NCBI GenBank assembly: GCA_003852775.1
Contig: RDDZ01000101.1
Location: forward strand, 1 to 33,719
From: Microbacteriaceae bacterium
GTDB lineage: Bacteria > Actinomycetota > Actinomycetes > Actinomycetales > Microbacteriaceae
Direction of reading: 5' to 3'
DNA length: 33,719 bases
Shown here: positions 7,405-17,346 of the stretch, in pieces
Position numbering within the stretch: position 1 is the first letter of the stretch
Layout of the letters: each line of letters opens with the position of its first letter
Translations under genes and position numbers: made by a program
The notes under the pieces: model-generated
What the model was told of the DNA's origin: nothing
Seen by the model: only the letters and a program-made list of their open reading frames with translations
Databases searched by the model: none

Positions 7405-10155
7405 TCACTCCCTGCCGGTCAGCCCCCAGGCGTCCTCGTCCGAGCCGCCCTCCTCGACAGGATAGCCGTCGAACTGCGCCTCGACGGGATCGACGGATGC
7501 CGCGCCCTCCGGCCCTGACGCTTCCGGGGCGGCGGCCACGGGTGCCGCAGGCGCGGGCTCCCCGCGCAGCTGGGCGAGGACCCCGGGCAGCTGCTCGGGC
7601 GTGATGAGCACATCGCGGGCCTTGGAGCCCTCGGACGGCCCGACGATGTCGCGGGACTCGAGCAGGTCCATGAGGCGCCCGGCCTTCGCGAAGCCGACAC
7701 GCAGCTTGCGCTGGAGCATCGAGGTGGAGCCGAACTGCGTGTTGACGACGAGCGTCGCCGCCTCGAGGAGCAGCTCGAGGTCGTCTCCGATGTCGGCGTC
7801 CACCTCGCGCTTCTCGACGACCGCCGCGACGTCGTCGCGGTACTCGGGGCGCGCCTGGTCGGTGACGTGCTTGACCACGGCGTGGATCTCGTCCTCGGTG
7901 ACCCACGCGCCCTGGACGCGGATGGGCTTGGAGGCCCCCATGGGCAGGAAGAGGCCGTCACCCTGGCCGATAAGCTTGTCGGCGCCGGGCTGGTCGAGGA
8001 TGACGCGGCTGTCCGTCATGCTCGACACCGCGAAGGCGAGGCGCGACGGCACGTTGGCCTTGATGAGACCCGTGACGACGTCGACCGAGGGGCGCTGCGT
8101 CGCGAGCACGAGGTGGATGCCGGACGCACGCGCGAGCTGCGTGATGCGCACGATCGAGTCCTCGACGTCGCGCGGCGCGACCATCATGAGGTCGGCGAGC
8201 TCGTCGACCACGACGAGCAGGTAGGGGTAGGGCTGCAGCACGCGCTGCGAGCCCTCGGGCAGCACGATCTCGTTCGCGAGCACCGCGCGGTTGAAGTCGT
8301 CGATGTGGCGGAAGCCGAACGACGCGAGGTCGTCGTACCGCATGTCCATCTCCTTCACGACCCACTGGAGCGCCTCGGCGGCCTTCTTGGGGTTCGTGAT
8401 GATGGGCGTGATGAGGTGCGGCACGCCCTGGTACGCGGCGAGCTCGACGCGCTTGGGGTCGACGAGCACCATGCGCACCTCGGCGGGCTTCGCGCGCATG
8501 AGCACCGAGGTGATCATCGAGTTGATGAAGCTCGACTTACCCGAGCCGGTGGAGCCGGCGACGAGCAGGTGCGGCATCTTGGCGAGGTTCGCGACGACGA
8601 AGCCGCCCTCGACGTCCTTGCCGAGCCCGATCGTGAGCGGGTGGTTGCTCTTCGTCGCGGGGCCCGAGCGCAGCACGTCGCCGAGCGAGACGATCTCGCG
8701 ATCGCGGTTCGGGATCTCGACGCCGATGGCGCTCTTGCCCGGGATGGGCGACAGGATGTTGACCTCGTTCGACGCGACGGCGTACGCGAGGTTGCGGCTG
8801 AGCGCGGTGACGCGCTCGACCTTGACGCCCGGTCCGAGCTCGATCTCGTAGCGCGTGACGGAGGGGCCGCGCGTGAACCCCGTGACCTTCGCGTCGACGC
8901 CGAACTGCGTGAGCACGCTCGTGATGGCGGCGATCATCTCGTCGTTGACGGCCGTGCGGGCCTTGGGCGGGGTGCCCGCGCCGAGGATGGACGCGGCCGG
9001 CAGGCGGTAGGGGCGCGCCGCGGGGGCCGCGGACTTCGCCGCGGTCGCGGGTGCGGCATCCGCGAACTCCCCCGCCTCGCCGCGCTCGCTCGCGGGGCCG
9101 AAGCCCGGGAGCGTGCCGGAGTCGTCGCGCAGGGCCGTCGCGTCGGTGTCGACCTCGCCCGTGAAGCGCTTGACCGCGTCCTCCGCGCGCACGAGCTCGG
9201 CGAGCAGCTCGACGTCGAGGTCGTCGCCGGCCACCGGGTCGACGATCTCGGTCTCGAGCTCGCGGCCGAGCACGGGCGTGTCGAAGGCGGGCTCGGGCTT
9301 GGGCTTGCTGCGTCGCCACCACGGCATCGACTCGGGGTTGTCGGGCTCGAGCCCGAGGTCGGAGAGCGTGCCGAACTCGACGGTCGAGCCCTCGCCCTCG
9401 CCCTTCCGGCCCTTGGCGGGCTTCGCCTCGGGCTCGGGCAGCTCGGCGCCGAAGAGGTAGGCGTAGAGCTCGCGCAGACGGTGCCCGATGCGGTTCGGCG
9501 GGGTCTTCGTGAGGATGAAGAGCGAGAGCGCGAGCACGGCGAAGCCGAGCACCGCGGCGAGCCACGCGGCGCCGATCGTGACGAGCGGCCACGTGACGAC
9601 CCAGCCGACGACGCCGCCGCCCGCGGCGAGCGCCGCCGCGCCGTCGGACGGGGCGGGCAGGCCGCCGAAGACATGGCAGAGCGCGGCGAGGCTCGACAGC
9701 AGCAGCGCGAGGCCCACCCCGATGCGGCCGTTGTCGTGGACGCTCGACGGGTGGCGGAAGAGCCACACGGCGAGCAGCAGCAGGATGACGGGCAGCGCGA
9801 ACGCGACGCGGCCGAGCAGTCCGCCGAAGCCGTAGTTGTCGAGGGCGCGCGCGACGTCGCTCGCGGGCGCGAACCACTCGACGACCGCCGTGACGATCGC
9901 GAGCACGAAGAACAGGAACGGCACGCCGTCGCGGCGCTCCTCCTTCGCGAGGTCCTCCTTGCCGAAGAGGCGCGCGGCCCCTCCCACGACGTGCGCGAGC
10001 CCCATCCAGGCGGCGGTCAGCAGCCCGGGCTTCTCCTGCGCGACGGGCAGCTTCTTGGTGCCCTGAGGACCGCGGCCCGACGAGCGCGACGACGAGGAGC
10101 GCGATCCGCTGCTCGTGCGGGCGCGCGACGACGTCGACCGGGTGCTCGTGGCCAT
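7405..10155 (-). CDS. ftsK: DNA translocase FtsK/SpoIIIE
   Basis: FtsK is a septum-anchored ATPase pump that clears chromosomal DNA during division. The 916-residue product has a Ser/Arg-rich N-terminus and about four membrane helices within residues 65-220. An acidic linker of roughly 200 residues follows. The motor has Walker A GSTGSGKS at 534-541 and Walker [14 protein letters not shown], and the C-terminal winged-helix gamma domain follows ([30 protein letters not shown]). The tail after gamma is rich in Ala, Pro and Glu. The ATG at 10153-10155 has no ribosome site but lies 6 bases after TACCGT, fitting a leaderless transcript. pgsA and cinA follow in the same operon. Confidence 0.97.
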   Translation of the reverse strand: MATSTRSTSSRARTSSGSRSSSSRSSGRGPQGTKKLPVAQEKPGLLTAAWMGLAHVVGGAARLFGKEDLAKEERRDGVPFLFFVLAIVTAVVEWFAPASDVARALDNYGFGGLLGRVAFALPVILLLLAVWLFRHPSSVHDNGRIGVGLALLLSSLAALCHVFGGLPAPSDGAAALAAGGGVVGWVVTWPLVTIGAAWLAAVLGFAVLALSLFILTKTPPNRIGHRLRELYAYLFGAELPEPEAKPAKGRKGEGEGSTVEFGTLSDLGLEPDNPESMPWWRRSKPKPEPAFDTPVLGRELETEIVDPVAGDDLDVELLAELVRAEDAVKRFTGEVDTDATALRDDSGTLPGFGPASERGEAGEFADAAPATAAKSAAPAARPYRLPAASILGAGTPPKARTAVNDEMIAAITSVLTQFGVDAKVTGFTRGPSVTRYEIELGPGVKVERVTALSRNLAYAVASNEVNILSPIPGKSAIGVEIPNRDREIVSLGDVLRSGPATKSNHPLTIGLGKDVEGGFVVANLAKMPHLLVAGSTGSGKSSFINSMITSVLMRAKPAEVRMVLVDPKRVELAAYQGVPHLITPIITNPKKAAEALQWVVKEMDMRYDDLASFGFRHIDDFNRAVLANEIVLPEGSQRVLQPYPYLLVVVDELADLMMVAPRDVEDSIVRITQLARASGIHLVLATQRPSVDVVTGLIKANVPSRLAFAVSSMTDSRVILDQPGADKLIGQGDGLFLPMGASKPIRVQGAWVTEDEIHAVVKHVTDQARPEYRDDVAAVVEKREVDADIGDDLELLLEAATLVVNTQFGSTSMLQRKLRVGFAKAGRLMDLLESRDIVGPSEGSKARDVLITPEQLPGVLAQLRGEPAPAAPVAAAPEASGPEGAASVDPVEAQFDGYPVEEGGSDEDAWGLTGRE

Positions 10156-10161
10156 GCGATC

Positions 10162-10167
10162 ACGGTA
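10162..10167 (-). promoter_or_regulatory. Leaderless -10 of ftsK
   Basis: TACCGT on the minus strand ends exactly 6 bases before the ATG, and there is no Shine-Dalgarno sequence. This spacing puts the transcription start at or next to the A of the start codon. Confidence 0.6.
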
Positions 10168-10210
10168 ACCGCGGCATCCGACCCGACCCGGGAGCGACAC
10201 CCGTCGCCCG

Positions 10211-11443
10211 TCACAGCCTCAGCGCGTCGATCACCTTTACACGCACGGCCACGAGCGCCGGCAGCAGGCCCGCGAGCGCCCCCACGCCGGTCGCGGCGGC
10301 GAGGCCGATGACGGCCGCGTCGACGGGGAACGGCGGCACGTCCTGGAGGTAGGCGTCGAGCCACTCGGTCACCCACGGGTTCTTCACGAGGGCGACGGCG
10401 ATGAGCACGCCGACCGCGCCCGCGACCGCCGTCGCGACGACCGACTCCATCATGACCGAGAAGAACACGCGCCCCGCCGTCGCGCCGAAGCTGCGCCGGA
10501 TGCCGATCTCCCGGATGCGGTGACGCACCGTCACGAGCGCGATGTTGACGAGGCCGAGCGCGCCGAGGAGGAGGACGAGCACGGCGACGCCTCCGATCGC
10601 GAGCTTCTGCACGAGGAACGGGTCCTCGCCGGAGTACGCGAGGTAGTCGCTGCGGTAGACGTCGGCGAACCATCCCTCGCCGAGCGCGCCCGCGACCTCC
10701 GCCGAGAGCCGCGCGCTCAGCTCGTCGGCGACCTCGGGCGGCAACCAGAACTCGAACTGCGTGAACAGCTGGTCGGACGGCGTGGTCGCGAGCCCGGCCG
10801 CTGCGAACGGGTCCGTCAGCATGAACGCCGTGAGGTCCCCTCCCTCGGTCTCGGGCGGCGACTCGATGACGCCCGTGACGACCACGACGACGGTGCGCTC
10901 GGGCGTCACGACCTCGAGCGTCGGGTGGGTGCGCAGGTCGGGCGACCCGATGCGGGCCCAGAGGTCGCTCGAGATGATGACCGCGGGCGCGAGCCGGGCC
11001 GCGTCGCGCTCGGTGAACCACGAGCCGTGCAGGAGCCGGGTGCGGTGGATCGCAGCGTAGGGCTGGTCGACGACCTGCACCGACACGTGGTAGACGCCGT
11101 CGGAGAGCTGCACCCGGAGGCTGTCACCCGTCATCCGCGACCAGTACCGGATGCCGTAGCGCTCCGCCGCCGCCTCGACGACGGGCGAGATGCGGGATGC
11201 CGGCGCGCTCTCGCCCGTCTCCATGCTGTAGGCGTTGAGCTGGTAGGTCGCGGGGCGGCCGCCCCAGCGCTCGGACTGCTCGATCTGCACCTGCGTCGCG
11301 ATCGCACCGCCCGCGACGACGACCGTGAGGGCCGCGACCGCGACGCCGACGCCGATGAGGCTCAGCAGCACGCGCGTGCGGTGCACCCGAAGCTCGCCCC
11401 ACGCCTCGACGATCGAGCCGACGAGTCCGGTCCAGAGGTTCAC
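10211..11443 (-). CDS. ABC transporter permease, MacB/FtsX type
   Basis: This 410-residue permease has the MacB/FtsX layout: one N-terminal membrane helix (about 24-46), a large extracytoplasmic domain (about 47-275), then three C-terminal helices (about 280-305, 330-352, 380-402). The family sequence [17 protein letters not shown] lies after the second helix. Such proteins are mechanotransmission exporters for drugs, peptides, lipids or lipoproteins. The GTG at 11441-11443 overlaps the ATPase stop as GTGA. It is the last gene of an adaptor-ATPase-permease operon. The substrate cannot be read from sequence. Confidence 0.92.
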   Translation of the reverse strand: MNLWTGLVGSIVEAWGELRVHRTRVLLSLIGVGVAVAALTVVVAGGAIATQVQIEQSERWGGRPATYQLNAYSMETGESAPASRISPVVEAAAERYGIRYWSRMTGDSLRVQLSDGVYHVSVQVVDQPYAAIHRTRLLHGSWFTERDAARLAPAVIISSDLWARIGSPDLRTHPTLEVVTPERTVVVVVTGVIESPPETEGGDLTAFMLTDPFAAAGLATTPSDQLFTQFEFWLPPEVADELSARLSAEVAGALGEGWFADVYRSDYLAYSGEDPFLVQKLAIGGVAVLVLLLGALGLVNIALVTVRHRIREIGIRRSFGATAGRVFFSVMMESVVATAVAGAVGVLIAVALVKNPWVTEWLDAYLQDVPPFPVDAAVIGLAAATGVGALAGLLPALVAVRVKVIDALRL

Positions 11444-12174
11444 AGCGCGGCCTCCGCGGAGGGCGCCGCAGGCGGCCCCGCGAGCACCGGCTGCCCGAGC
11501 TCCGTCAGCACGCCCGCGTCGAGGCGGAAGTGCCGGCGGGCCATCGCGGCGATGTTCGGGTCGTGCGTGATCGTGATGAGCGCCGCACCCGTCGCCTCCG
11601 CGACCTCGTCGAGGAGCGTCATGACGCGGGCGCCCGTCTCGACGTCGAGGGCTCCCGTGGGCTCGTCGGCGAGGATGAGCCGCGGGCCGCGCACGAGGGC
11701 GCGCGCGATCGCGACGCGCTGCTGCTCGCCGCCCGAGAGCTGATCGGGGGTCGAGTGCAGGCGGGCTCCGAGCCCGACGCGCTCGAGCATCTCGGTCGCG
11801 AGGCGCTCGCGGCGCCAGAACTGCCTGCCGGGTGCGTACAGCAGCGGCGTCATGACGTTCTCGAGCGCCGTGCGGCGCGGCAGCAGGTTGAACTGCTGGA
11901 AGATGAACCCCACGTCGCGACCCCGCCTGCGGTCGCGGGCGCCCATCCGGAGCCTCTCGAGGGGGATGCCGTCGAACTCGAGAGTGCCCGAGGTGGGCGT
12001 GTCGATGAGGCCGAGGATGTTGAGCAGCGTGGACTTGCCGCTGCCCGAGCGACCCACGATGCTCACGTGGTCGCCGACGGCGACCTCCAGGTCGACGCCT
12101 CGCAGGATCTCGAGGCGCGACCCGTCGGGCAGGTCGACCGAGCGGGTCACCTGCTCGAGGCGGAGGAAGCTCAC
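11440..12174 (-). CDS. ABC transporter ATP-binding protein, MacB/LolD type
   Basis: This 244-residue ATPase powers the neighbouring permease. Walker A is GRSGSGKST at 41-49, the Q-loop lies in FIFQQFNLLPRRTALENV, the signature LSGGEQQR is at 146-153, Walker B ILADEPTG at 167-174 and the switch histidine is in ITHD. The FQQFNLLP and TALENV wording is typical of the MacB/LolD subfamily. The C-terminal 25 residues are Ala/Pro-rich. The GTG at 12172-12174 is 2 bases after the adaptor stop. Confidence 0.94.
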   Translation of the reverse strand: MSFLRLEQVTRSVDLPDGSRLEILRGVDLEVAVGDHVSIVGRSGSGKSTLLNILGLIDTPTSGTLEFDGIPLERLRMGARDRRRGRDVGFIFQQFNLLPRRTALENVMTPLLYAPGRQFWRRERLATEMLERVGLGARLHSTPDQLSGGEQQRVAIARALVRGPRLILADEPTGALDVETGARVMTLLDEVAEATGAALITITHDPNIAAMARRHFRLDAGVLTELGQPVLAGPPAAPSAEAAL

Positions 12175-12176
12175 GC

Positions 12177-13109
12177 TCAGCCTCCCCAGCCGATGCCCAT
12201 GCCGGGGTCGGCGGGCACGCCCGGCAGGAACTGCAGGATCTCCTCGCCCTCCTCGAGCCCGCTCACGACCTCGACCATCGTGCCGTCGGAGAGGCCGAGC
12301 GTCACCTCGCGCGCCTCCGGCTCGCCGCCGTCGGGCGACGGGAGGTAGACGATGCCCGTGCCGCTGCCGCCCTCGACTGCCGTCGTCGGGATGACGAGCA
12401 CGTTCTCGGCGACGCCGCCCGCGATCGTGAGCTTCGCGGCGAGGCCCGCGAAGACGCGGACGTCGGAGGGGACGGCGCAGCGCACGGTGGCGACGGGGCT
12501 GCCGGGGTCGTCGCCCGTGCCGGGCGCGGCCGCAGCGGAGATCGTGAGCCCCGTGCACGTGAACGGCGCGGGGCCGCCCGTGATCGTCACGACCGCCTCC
12601 GTCGGCTGCGTCGTGAGCCGGTACTGCTGCTCCGGCGGGAGGCTCGCGGTGACGTTGAAGGTCGCGGGCGCGACCTGGGCGAGCGTGTCGCCGAGACCCA
12701 CCTGCTGCCCGACGAGGAGGGCGAACGAGGTGAGGGTGCCCGAGATGGGCGCCTTGAGGATGGACCACCTGTTCGTGCCGTCCTCGTTCATGCCGCGGAT
12801 CTGGGCGAGCTCGGCGCCCGCCTCGATCCACTGCCCCGCCGTCGCGGACACCTTGCGCACCTCGCCGGAGATCGCGGCGCGGGCCGGGACCGCCGCATCC
12901 GCGCCCACCGTGCCGTCGAGCGTGACGTCGTTGCGGACGGTGCCGAGGCCGACGATGAACGTCGGGTCGACGATCGCACCCGTCGGCTGCTCGGGGGCGC
13001 TCTCGGCGGTGTCGTCGGCGAAGAACGCGATCTTCACGAGCGCGGCCGCGATCACCGCGAAGATGACCATCCAGATGACGGGGAACACCCATCGGCGAGC
13101 GATGCCCAC
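12177..13109 (-). CDS. HlyD/MacA-like periplasmic adaptor (membrane fusion protein)
   Basis: This 310-residue protein has one N-terminal membrane helix (about 10-30). A split lipoyl-like barrel follows (around GAISGEVRKVSATAGQWIEAGAELAQI and LKAPISGTLTSFALLVGQQVGLGDTLAQV), then a beta-barrel and a C-terminal adaptor domain. In a Gram-positive cell it would form an extracytoplasmic sleeve or chaperone for the MacB-like pump. The helical hairpin between the lipoyl halves is very short, as expected where no outer-membrane channel must be reached. The GTG at 13107-13109 follows AGGAG with 6 bases between. It is first in the operon. Confidence 0.88.
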   Translation of the reverse strand: MGIARRWVFPVIWMVIFAVIAAALVKIAFFADDTAESAPEQPTGAIVDPTFIVGLGTVRNDVTLDGTVGADAAVPARAAISGEVRKVSATAGQWIEAGAELAQIRGMNEDGTNRWSILKAPISGTLTSFALLVGQQVGLGDTLAQVAPATFNVTASLPPEQQYRLTTQPTEAVVTITGGPAPFTCTGLTISAAAAPGTGDDPGSPVATVRCAVPSDVRVFAGLAAKLTIAGGVAENVLVIPTTAVEGGSGTGIVYLPSPDGGEPEAREVTLGLSDGTMVEVVSGLEEGEEILQFLPGVPADPGMGIGWGG

Positions 13110-13224
13110 TCGGACTCCTGTCGACGTGCCGACGGCGCACCGCATGGCGCGCCGATTCAAGCTGACCAGCGTCGCGCGCCGACCGCATCCCAACGTTCCG
13201 CGGGCGTCGAGCGTCGCTCAGGTC

Positions 13225-13230
13225 AGGCTA
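13225..13230 (-). promoter_or_regulatory. Putative -10 of the ABC export operon
   Basis: TAGCCT on the minus strand lies in the 188-base gap between rnj and the adaptor gene. It would give a leader of about 110 bases before the GTG at 13109. No clear -35 or operator is visible. The gap has no supported reading frame. Confidence 0.35.
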
Positions 13231-13297
13231 GGGGGTGGCTCGGCCGGGTCTCGTCATCCTCGGGGTGGATTCCGGGGCGACGCCAGGCGGACCCCGA

Positions 13298-14974
13298 TCA
13301 CGCCTCGATGACGACCGGGATGATCATCGGGCGGCGGCGGTGCTGCGTGTTGACCCAGCGGCCGACCGTGCGGCGCACCGCCTGGCTGTAGCCGTGCTGG
13401 TCGTGGACGCCGTTGCGCGCGGCCTCCGCGAGCGCCGCGACGATCTGCGGTCGCACGTCGTCGAACACCGACTCGTCCTCCGCAAAACCGCGGGCCTGGA
13501 TCTCGGGCCCGACGAGCACACGCCCCGTCTGCCGGTCGATCGCGACGAAGATCGAGATGAAGCCCTCCTCGGCGAGGATGCGGCGGTCCTTGAGGTCGGC
13601 GTCCGTGATCTCGCCGACGGTCGAGCCGTCGACGTAGACGTAGCCCACGTCGAGCTGGCCCGTGACGCGCGCCACGCCGTCGGCGAGGTCGATCACGACG
13701 CCGTTCTCACCGACGACGATGTTCTCGCGCGGCACGCCCGTCTCGACCGCGAGATCCGCCGAGGCCATGAGCATCCGGTACTCGCCGTGCACGGGGAACA
13801 CGTTGCGCGGCTTCAGGATGTTGTAGCAGTAGAGCAGCTCGCCGGCGGCGGCGTGCCCCGAGACGTGCACGCGCGCGGAGCCCTTGTGCACGACGTTCGC
13901 ACCGAGCTTCGTGAGGCCGTTGATGACGCGGTAGACGGCGTTCTCGTTGCCCGGGATGAGGCTCGACGCGAGGATGACGGTGTCGCCCTGGCCGACCTCG
14001 ATGCGGTGGTCGCCGTTCGCCATGCGCGCGAGCACGGCCATCGGCTCGCCCTGCGAGCCCGTGCTCATGAACACGACGCGGTCGTCGGGCAGCTCGAGCG
14101 CCGTCTTGAGGTCGACGAGCACGCCGTCCGGCACCTTGAGGTAGCCGAGCTCGGCCGCGATGCCCATGTTGCGCACCATCGAGCGGCCCACGAGCGCGAC
14201 GTGGCGCTCGTTCACGGCGGCCGCGTCGAGCACCTGCTGCACGCGGTGCACGTGGCTCGAGAAGCTCGCGACGATGACGCGCTTCGGGGCCTTCGCGATG
14301 ACGCGCTCGAGCACGGGGCCGATCTCCCGCTCGAGGGCCGTGAAACCCGGGATGTCGGCGTTCGTCGAGTCGGGCAGGAAGAGGTCCACGCCCTCCTCGC
14401 CGAGCCGCGCGAAGGCGCGCAGGTCGGTGATGCGGCCGTCGAGCGGCAGCTGGTCCATCTTGAAGTCGCCCGTGTGGAGCACGAGGCCGGCGGCCGTGCG
14501 GATGACGACCGCGAGCGCGTCCGGGATCGAGTGGTTGACGGCGACGAACTCGAGGTCGAACGGTCCGAGCGCCGTGCGCCCGCCCTCCTTCACGACCTGC
14601 GTCACGGGCTGGATGCGGTGCTCCTTGAGCTTCGCCTCCACGAGCGCGAGCGTGAGCTTCGAGCCGTACAGCGGGATGTCGCCGCGCAGCTTGAGCAGGT
14701 ATGGCACCGCCCCGATGTGGTCCTCGTGCCCGTGCGTGAGCACGATGCCGAGGACGTCGTCGAGGCGGTCCCGGATGGAGTCGAAGTCCGGCAGGATCAG
14801 GTCGACGCCCGGGTGGTTCTCCTCCGGGAAGAGCACGCCGACGTCGACGATGAGCAGCTTCCCGTCGATCTCGTAGACCGTCATGTTGCGGCCGACCTCC
14901 CCGACCCCGCCGAGCGGGATCACACGGAGGGTGCCGGGGGCGAGCTCCGGCGGGGACACGACGTCGATGGCCAT
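13298..14974 (-). CDS. rnj: Ribonuclease J
   Basis: RNase J is a zinc-dependent metallo-beta-lactamase/beta-CASP nuclease with endo- and 5'-to-3' exonuclease activity in mRNA decay and rRNA maturation. The 558-residue protein has the metal motif HGHEDHIG at 81-88, later ligands in NHSIPDA and HTGDFKMD, and the beta-CASP motifs DSTNAD, ASFSSHVHRVQQ and the C-terminal VHVSGHA. The ATG at 14972-14974 follows GAGGAGG. The gene is 18 bases after dapA on the same strand, the order seen in mycobacteria (dapA-rnj), and is probably co-transcribed with it. Confidence 0.96.
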   Translation of the reverse strand: MAIDVVSPPELAPGTLRVIPLGGVGEVGRNMTVYEIDGKLLIVDVGVLFPEENHPGVDLILPDFDSIRDRLDDVLGIVLTHGHEDHIGAVPYLLKLRGDIPLYGSKLTLALVEAKLKEHRIQPVTQVVKEGGRTALGPFDLEFVAVNHSIPDALAVVIRTAAGLVLHTGDFKMDQLPLDGRITDLRAFARLGEEGVDLFLPDSTNADIPGFTALEREIGPVLERVIAKAPKRVIVASFSSHVHRVQQVLDAAAVNERHVALVGRSMVRNMGIAAELGYLKVPDGVLVDLKTALELPDDRVVFMSTGSQGEPMAVLARMANGDHRIEVGQGDTVILASSLIPGNENAVYRVINGLTKLGANVVHKGSARVHVSGHAAAGELLYCYNILKPRNVFPVHGEYRMLMASADLAVETGVPRENIVVGENGVVIDLADGVARVTGQLDVGYVYVDGSTVGEITDADLKDRRILAEEGFISIFVAIDRQTGRVLVGPEIQARGFAEDESVFDDVRPQIVAALAEAARNGVHDQHGYSQAVRRTVGRWVNTQHRRRPMIIPVVIEA

Positions 14975-14992
14975 GCTGGCCTCCTCGGGGGT

Positions 14993-15970
14993 CTAGCGGG
15001 TGGTGCCGGCGACCTTGGGGAGCGCGCCGCCTGCGGCGGCGTTCCGGTCGGGGCGGAAGTTGCTGAAGTCGACGCCCTCGATCTCGCGGACGAGCGCGAT
15101 CTCGTCCTCGATGAGGGCGGCCTCCGACTCCTCCGGTCCGACGAGCGGCAGACGCACGCGCGGGCTCGAGATGAGGCCGAGGCCGTGCAGGATGTACTTC
15201 GTCGCGACGGTGCCGGGCACGTGCGTCATGGTCGCGCGCACGAGCGGCTCGAGAGCGCGGTGCGCCTCCGTGGCCGTCCGCAGGTCGTTGTTGTTCACGG
15301 CGTCGACCATGGTGCGGTAGGGCGCCGGGGCGATGTTCGCGGTGACGCCGATGAGGCCCGTGCCGCCGATCGCGAGCGTCGGGAGCGCGTTGGCGTCGTC
15401 GCCCGCGAAGTACATGAGGTCGGTCTGGTTCATGACCCGGCTGACCTCGGAGAGGTCGCCCTTGGCGTCCTTCACCGCGCGGATGTTGGGGTGCTTGGCG
15501 GCGCGCAGGATCGTCTCGTACTTGATCGGCACGCCCGTGCGGCCGGGGATGTCGTAGAGGATCACCGGCAGGTCGGTCGCGTCCGCGACGAGGCGGAAGT
15601 GGGTGAGGATGCCGGCCTGCGTGGGCTTGTTGTAGTACGGCGTGACGACCATGATGCCGTCGGCGCCCGCCTTCTCGCTCTTCTTGTAGAGCTCGATCGC
15701 GTGCGCGGTCTCGTTCGAACCGCCGCCCGTGATGATCTTCGCGCGTCCGGCCGCGACGTCCTTCGCGACCTCGACGAGCTTGACCTTCTCGGGGTCGGTG
15801 AGCGTCGAGGTCTCGCCCGTCGTGCCGGTCACGACGATGCCGTCGGCACCGTGCGACACGACGTAGTCGACGTGCTTCTCGACGTCCGCCCAGTCAACCT
15901 CGCCGTCGGCCGTGAACGGGGTCACGAGCGCGACGAGCACCTGTCCGAAGGGGTTCTCTGGCGTCGACAC
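14993..15970 (-). CDS. dapA: 4-hydroxy-tetrahydrodipicolinate synthase DapA
   Basis: DapA condenses pyruvate with aspartate semialdehyde, the first committed step to diaminopimelate and lysine. The 325-residue (beta/alpha)8 enzyme has the Schiff-base lysine Lys167 in AVKDAKGD, Tyr139 in LYDIPGRTG and the GTTGETSTL loop near residue 50. It is somewhat longer than the usual 290-300 because of N- and C-terminal extensions. The GTG at 15968-15970 has no ribosome site but stands 7 bases after TAGCCT, so a leaderless transcript is likely. rnj follows in the same direction. Confidence 0.96.
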   Translation of the reverse strand: MSTPENPFGQVLVALVTPFTADGEVDWADVEKHVDYVVSHGADGIVVTGTTGETSTLTDPEKVKLVEVAKDVAAGRAKIITGGGSNETAHAIELYKKSEKAGADGIMVVTPYYNKPTQAGILTHFRLVADATDLPVILYDIPGRTGVPIKYETILRAAKHPNIRAVKDAKGDLSEVSRVMNQTDLMYFAGDDANALPTLAIGGTGLIGVTANIAPAPYRTMVDAVNNNDLRTATEAHRALEPLVRATMTHVPGTVATKYILHGLGLISSPRVRLPLVGPEESEAALIEDEIALVREIEGVDFSNFRPDRNAAAGGALPKVAGTTR

Positions 15971-15977
15971 GGTTTAC

Positions 15978-15983
15978 AGGCTA
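15978..15983 (-). promoter_or_regulatory. Leaderless -10 of dapA
   Basis: TAGCCT on the minus strand is 7 bases before the GTG start, with no Shine-Dalgarno sequence between. It matches the hexamer-to-start distance of other leaderless candidates in the window. Confidence 0.55.
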
Positions 15984-16033
15984 GCGGGTGGGCAGAGGGT
16001 GCTCCGCATGCGGCCGTGGCCGACCCCGCACGG

Positions 16034-16780
16034 CTACGGCGCGACGCGCCCGTTCGCCTGGAAGGCCGCGTGGGTGAGCGGCATGAGCTCGGCCCAGAAC
16101 GCCTCCATCTGCTCCGCGACCATCTCGATCTCGCGCTGCGGGAACGACGGGAAGTGCGACTCGGCGTTCTTCGTGCGCAGCGACAGGAAGTTCATGAGCG
16201 AGCGCGCGTTCATCGTCACGTACATCGACGAGTAGGTCGACACCGGGAGCACACCGCGGGCGACCTCGCGCGCGATGCCGGCGGCGAGCATCCGCTGGTA
16301 GGCGGCGTAGGCGAACTCGGCGGCGGCCTTCGACTCGGCGACGGCGAGCTCGGTCTGCTCCGGGGTGCCCTCGACGAACTCGTAGGCGCCGGGCTTACCC
16401 ACCTGCACGAGGCGGCGCTCGGGACCGGGGACGTAGAACACGGGGCGCAGCTCGCGGTAGCGGCCGGACTCCTCGTTGTAGGACGCGATGCGGTGCCGCA
16501 TGAACTCGCGGAAGACGAAGATCGGCGCCTGCACGTAGAAGGTCATCGAGTTGTGTTCGAAGGGCGAGCCGTGCCGGTCGCGCATGAGGTAGTTGATGAG
16601 ACCCCGGTCGCGGTCGGTCGCCTCGGTTCCGGCGGCCGCCGCGTCGAGGGTCTTCTCACCCTGCGTCGACACGCGTGCCGCGAACAGCACGTCGGAGTCG
16701 TGGGCGCTCGCGCGCACGAGCTCGACCGTCATGTCGGAACGGAACTGGATGGGGGTCGCGTCGCTCGAGTTCTCCGGCAC
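16034..16780 (-). CDS. thyX: Flavin-dependent thymidylate synthase ThyX
   Basis: ThyX makes dTMP from dUMP using FAD, NADPH and methylenetetrahydrofolate, independent of ThyA. The 248-residue product contains the ThyX motif RHR-x2-S-x-NE-x2-GRY at residues 95-108, preceded by SPFEHNSMTFYV. The GTG at 16778-16780 is chosen because TATCGT ends 6 bases upstream, as for a leaderless message. The frame is open further upstream without a credible ribosome site. It is 63 bases upstream of dapA on the same strand, the order known in mycobacteria, but dapA appears to have its own promoter. Confidence 0.96.
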   Translation of the reverse strand: MPENSSDATPIQFRSDMTVELVRASAHDSDVLFAARVSTQGEKTLDAAAAGTEATDRDRGLINYLMRDRHGSPFEHNSMTFYVQAPIFVFREFMRHRIASYNEESGRYRELRPVFYVPGPERRLVQVGKPGAYEFVEGTPEQTELAVAESKAAAEFAYAAYQRMLAAGIAREVARGVLPVSTYSSMYVTMNARSLMNFLSLRTKNAESHFPSFPQREIEMVAEQMEAFWAELMPLTHAAFQANGRVAP

Positions 16781-16786
16781 GGCCTC

Positions 16787-16792
16787 ACGATA
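16787..16792 (-). promoter_or_regulatory. Leaderless -10 of thyX
   Basis: TATCGT on the minus strand ends 6 bases before the GTG start of thyX. It supports the chosen start over longer alternatives. Confidence 0.5.
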
Positions 16793-16883
16793 TCCCGGGC
16801 CCGCCGACGTCGCGACAGCGGCTCGCCGCTCCCCGCGTCCGTCATGGGAGGTCACACTCGCCCCATGCGTCCCGGTGCCTGAT

Positions 16884-16889
16884 TACCGT
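16884..16889 (+). promoter_or_regulatory. Leaderless -10 of the thioredoxin-like gene
   Basis: TACCGT ends 6 bases before the ATG at 16896, with no ribosome site. It is the same hexamer and spacing as at ftsK. Confidence 0.55.
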
Positions 16890-16895
16890 GACGGC

Positions 16896-17330
16896 ATGGA
16901 CCCGCTGCTCGCGCTCGCCGTCGTCGGCGCGCTCGTCGCCGGCTCGACGCTCGTCGGGCTCGCGTGGCGGGCGACGCAGGGCCGCGTGCGCCGCGTAGGC
17001 ACGGCGGACGACGTCGAGCTTCCCGGCGTGGAGCTCGCGCCCGGCGCGACCCTGCTGCAGTTCTCGAGCGAGTACTGCTCCCCCTGCCGCGCGACGGCGC
17101 GGGTGCTCGGGGACATCGCCGCCTCGACGCCCGGCGTCGCGCACATCGAGATCGACGTGGCCGAGCGCCCCGAACTCGCCGCCCGCTTCGGCGTGCTCCA
17201 GACCCCCACGACCGTCGTGCTCGACGCCGCCGGCCGCGCCCACGCCCGCGTCGGCGGCGCCGTGCGTGCGAGCGCGCTGCGAGCCGAGCTCGACAGGCTC
17301 GTCGGCGCCCGCGCATCCGTCGCCGCCTGA
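16896..17330 (+). CDS. Membrane-anchored thioredoxin-like protein
   Basis: This 144-residue protein begins with a hydrophobic helix (about 4-24) that probably anchors it in the membrane. A thioredoxin fold follows with active site CSPC at residues 61-64 in FSSEYCSPCRAT. The cis-proline loop is seen in VLQTPTTVVLD. Whether the redox domain faces in or out is not certain; the Arg-rich stretch after the helix (GRVRRV) suggests it may be cytoplasmic. It precedes a DUF4395 gene by 16 bases. This pairing recurs in actinobacteria and suggests a shared thiol or sulfur role. The exact substrate is unknown. Confidence 0.88.
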   Translation: MDPLLALAVVGALVAGSTLVGLAWRATQGRVRRVGTADDVELPGVELAPGATLLQFSSEYCSPCRATARVLGDIAASTPGVAHIEIDVAERPELAARFGVLQTPTTVVLDAAGRAHARVGGAVRASALRAELDRLVGARASVAA

Positions 17331-17346
17331 ACCCCCGAGGAGAACG

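Noticed and set aside
7405-7406. Possible tRNA genes or rpsO in the gaps
   Set aside because: No cloverleaf, T-loop GTTCNA context or S15-like frame was seen in any gap, including that upstream of pnp.
13235-16882. Very long open frame of 1215 codons on the plus strand
   Set aside because: It runs antisense to rnj, dapA and thyX, all with clear catalytic motifs. Its product is low-complexity and rich in Arg, Asp, Val and His, as expected from the reverse strand of high-GC genes.
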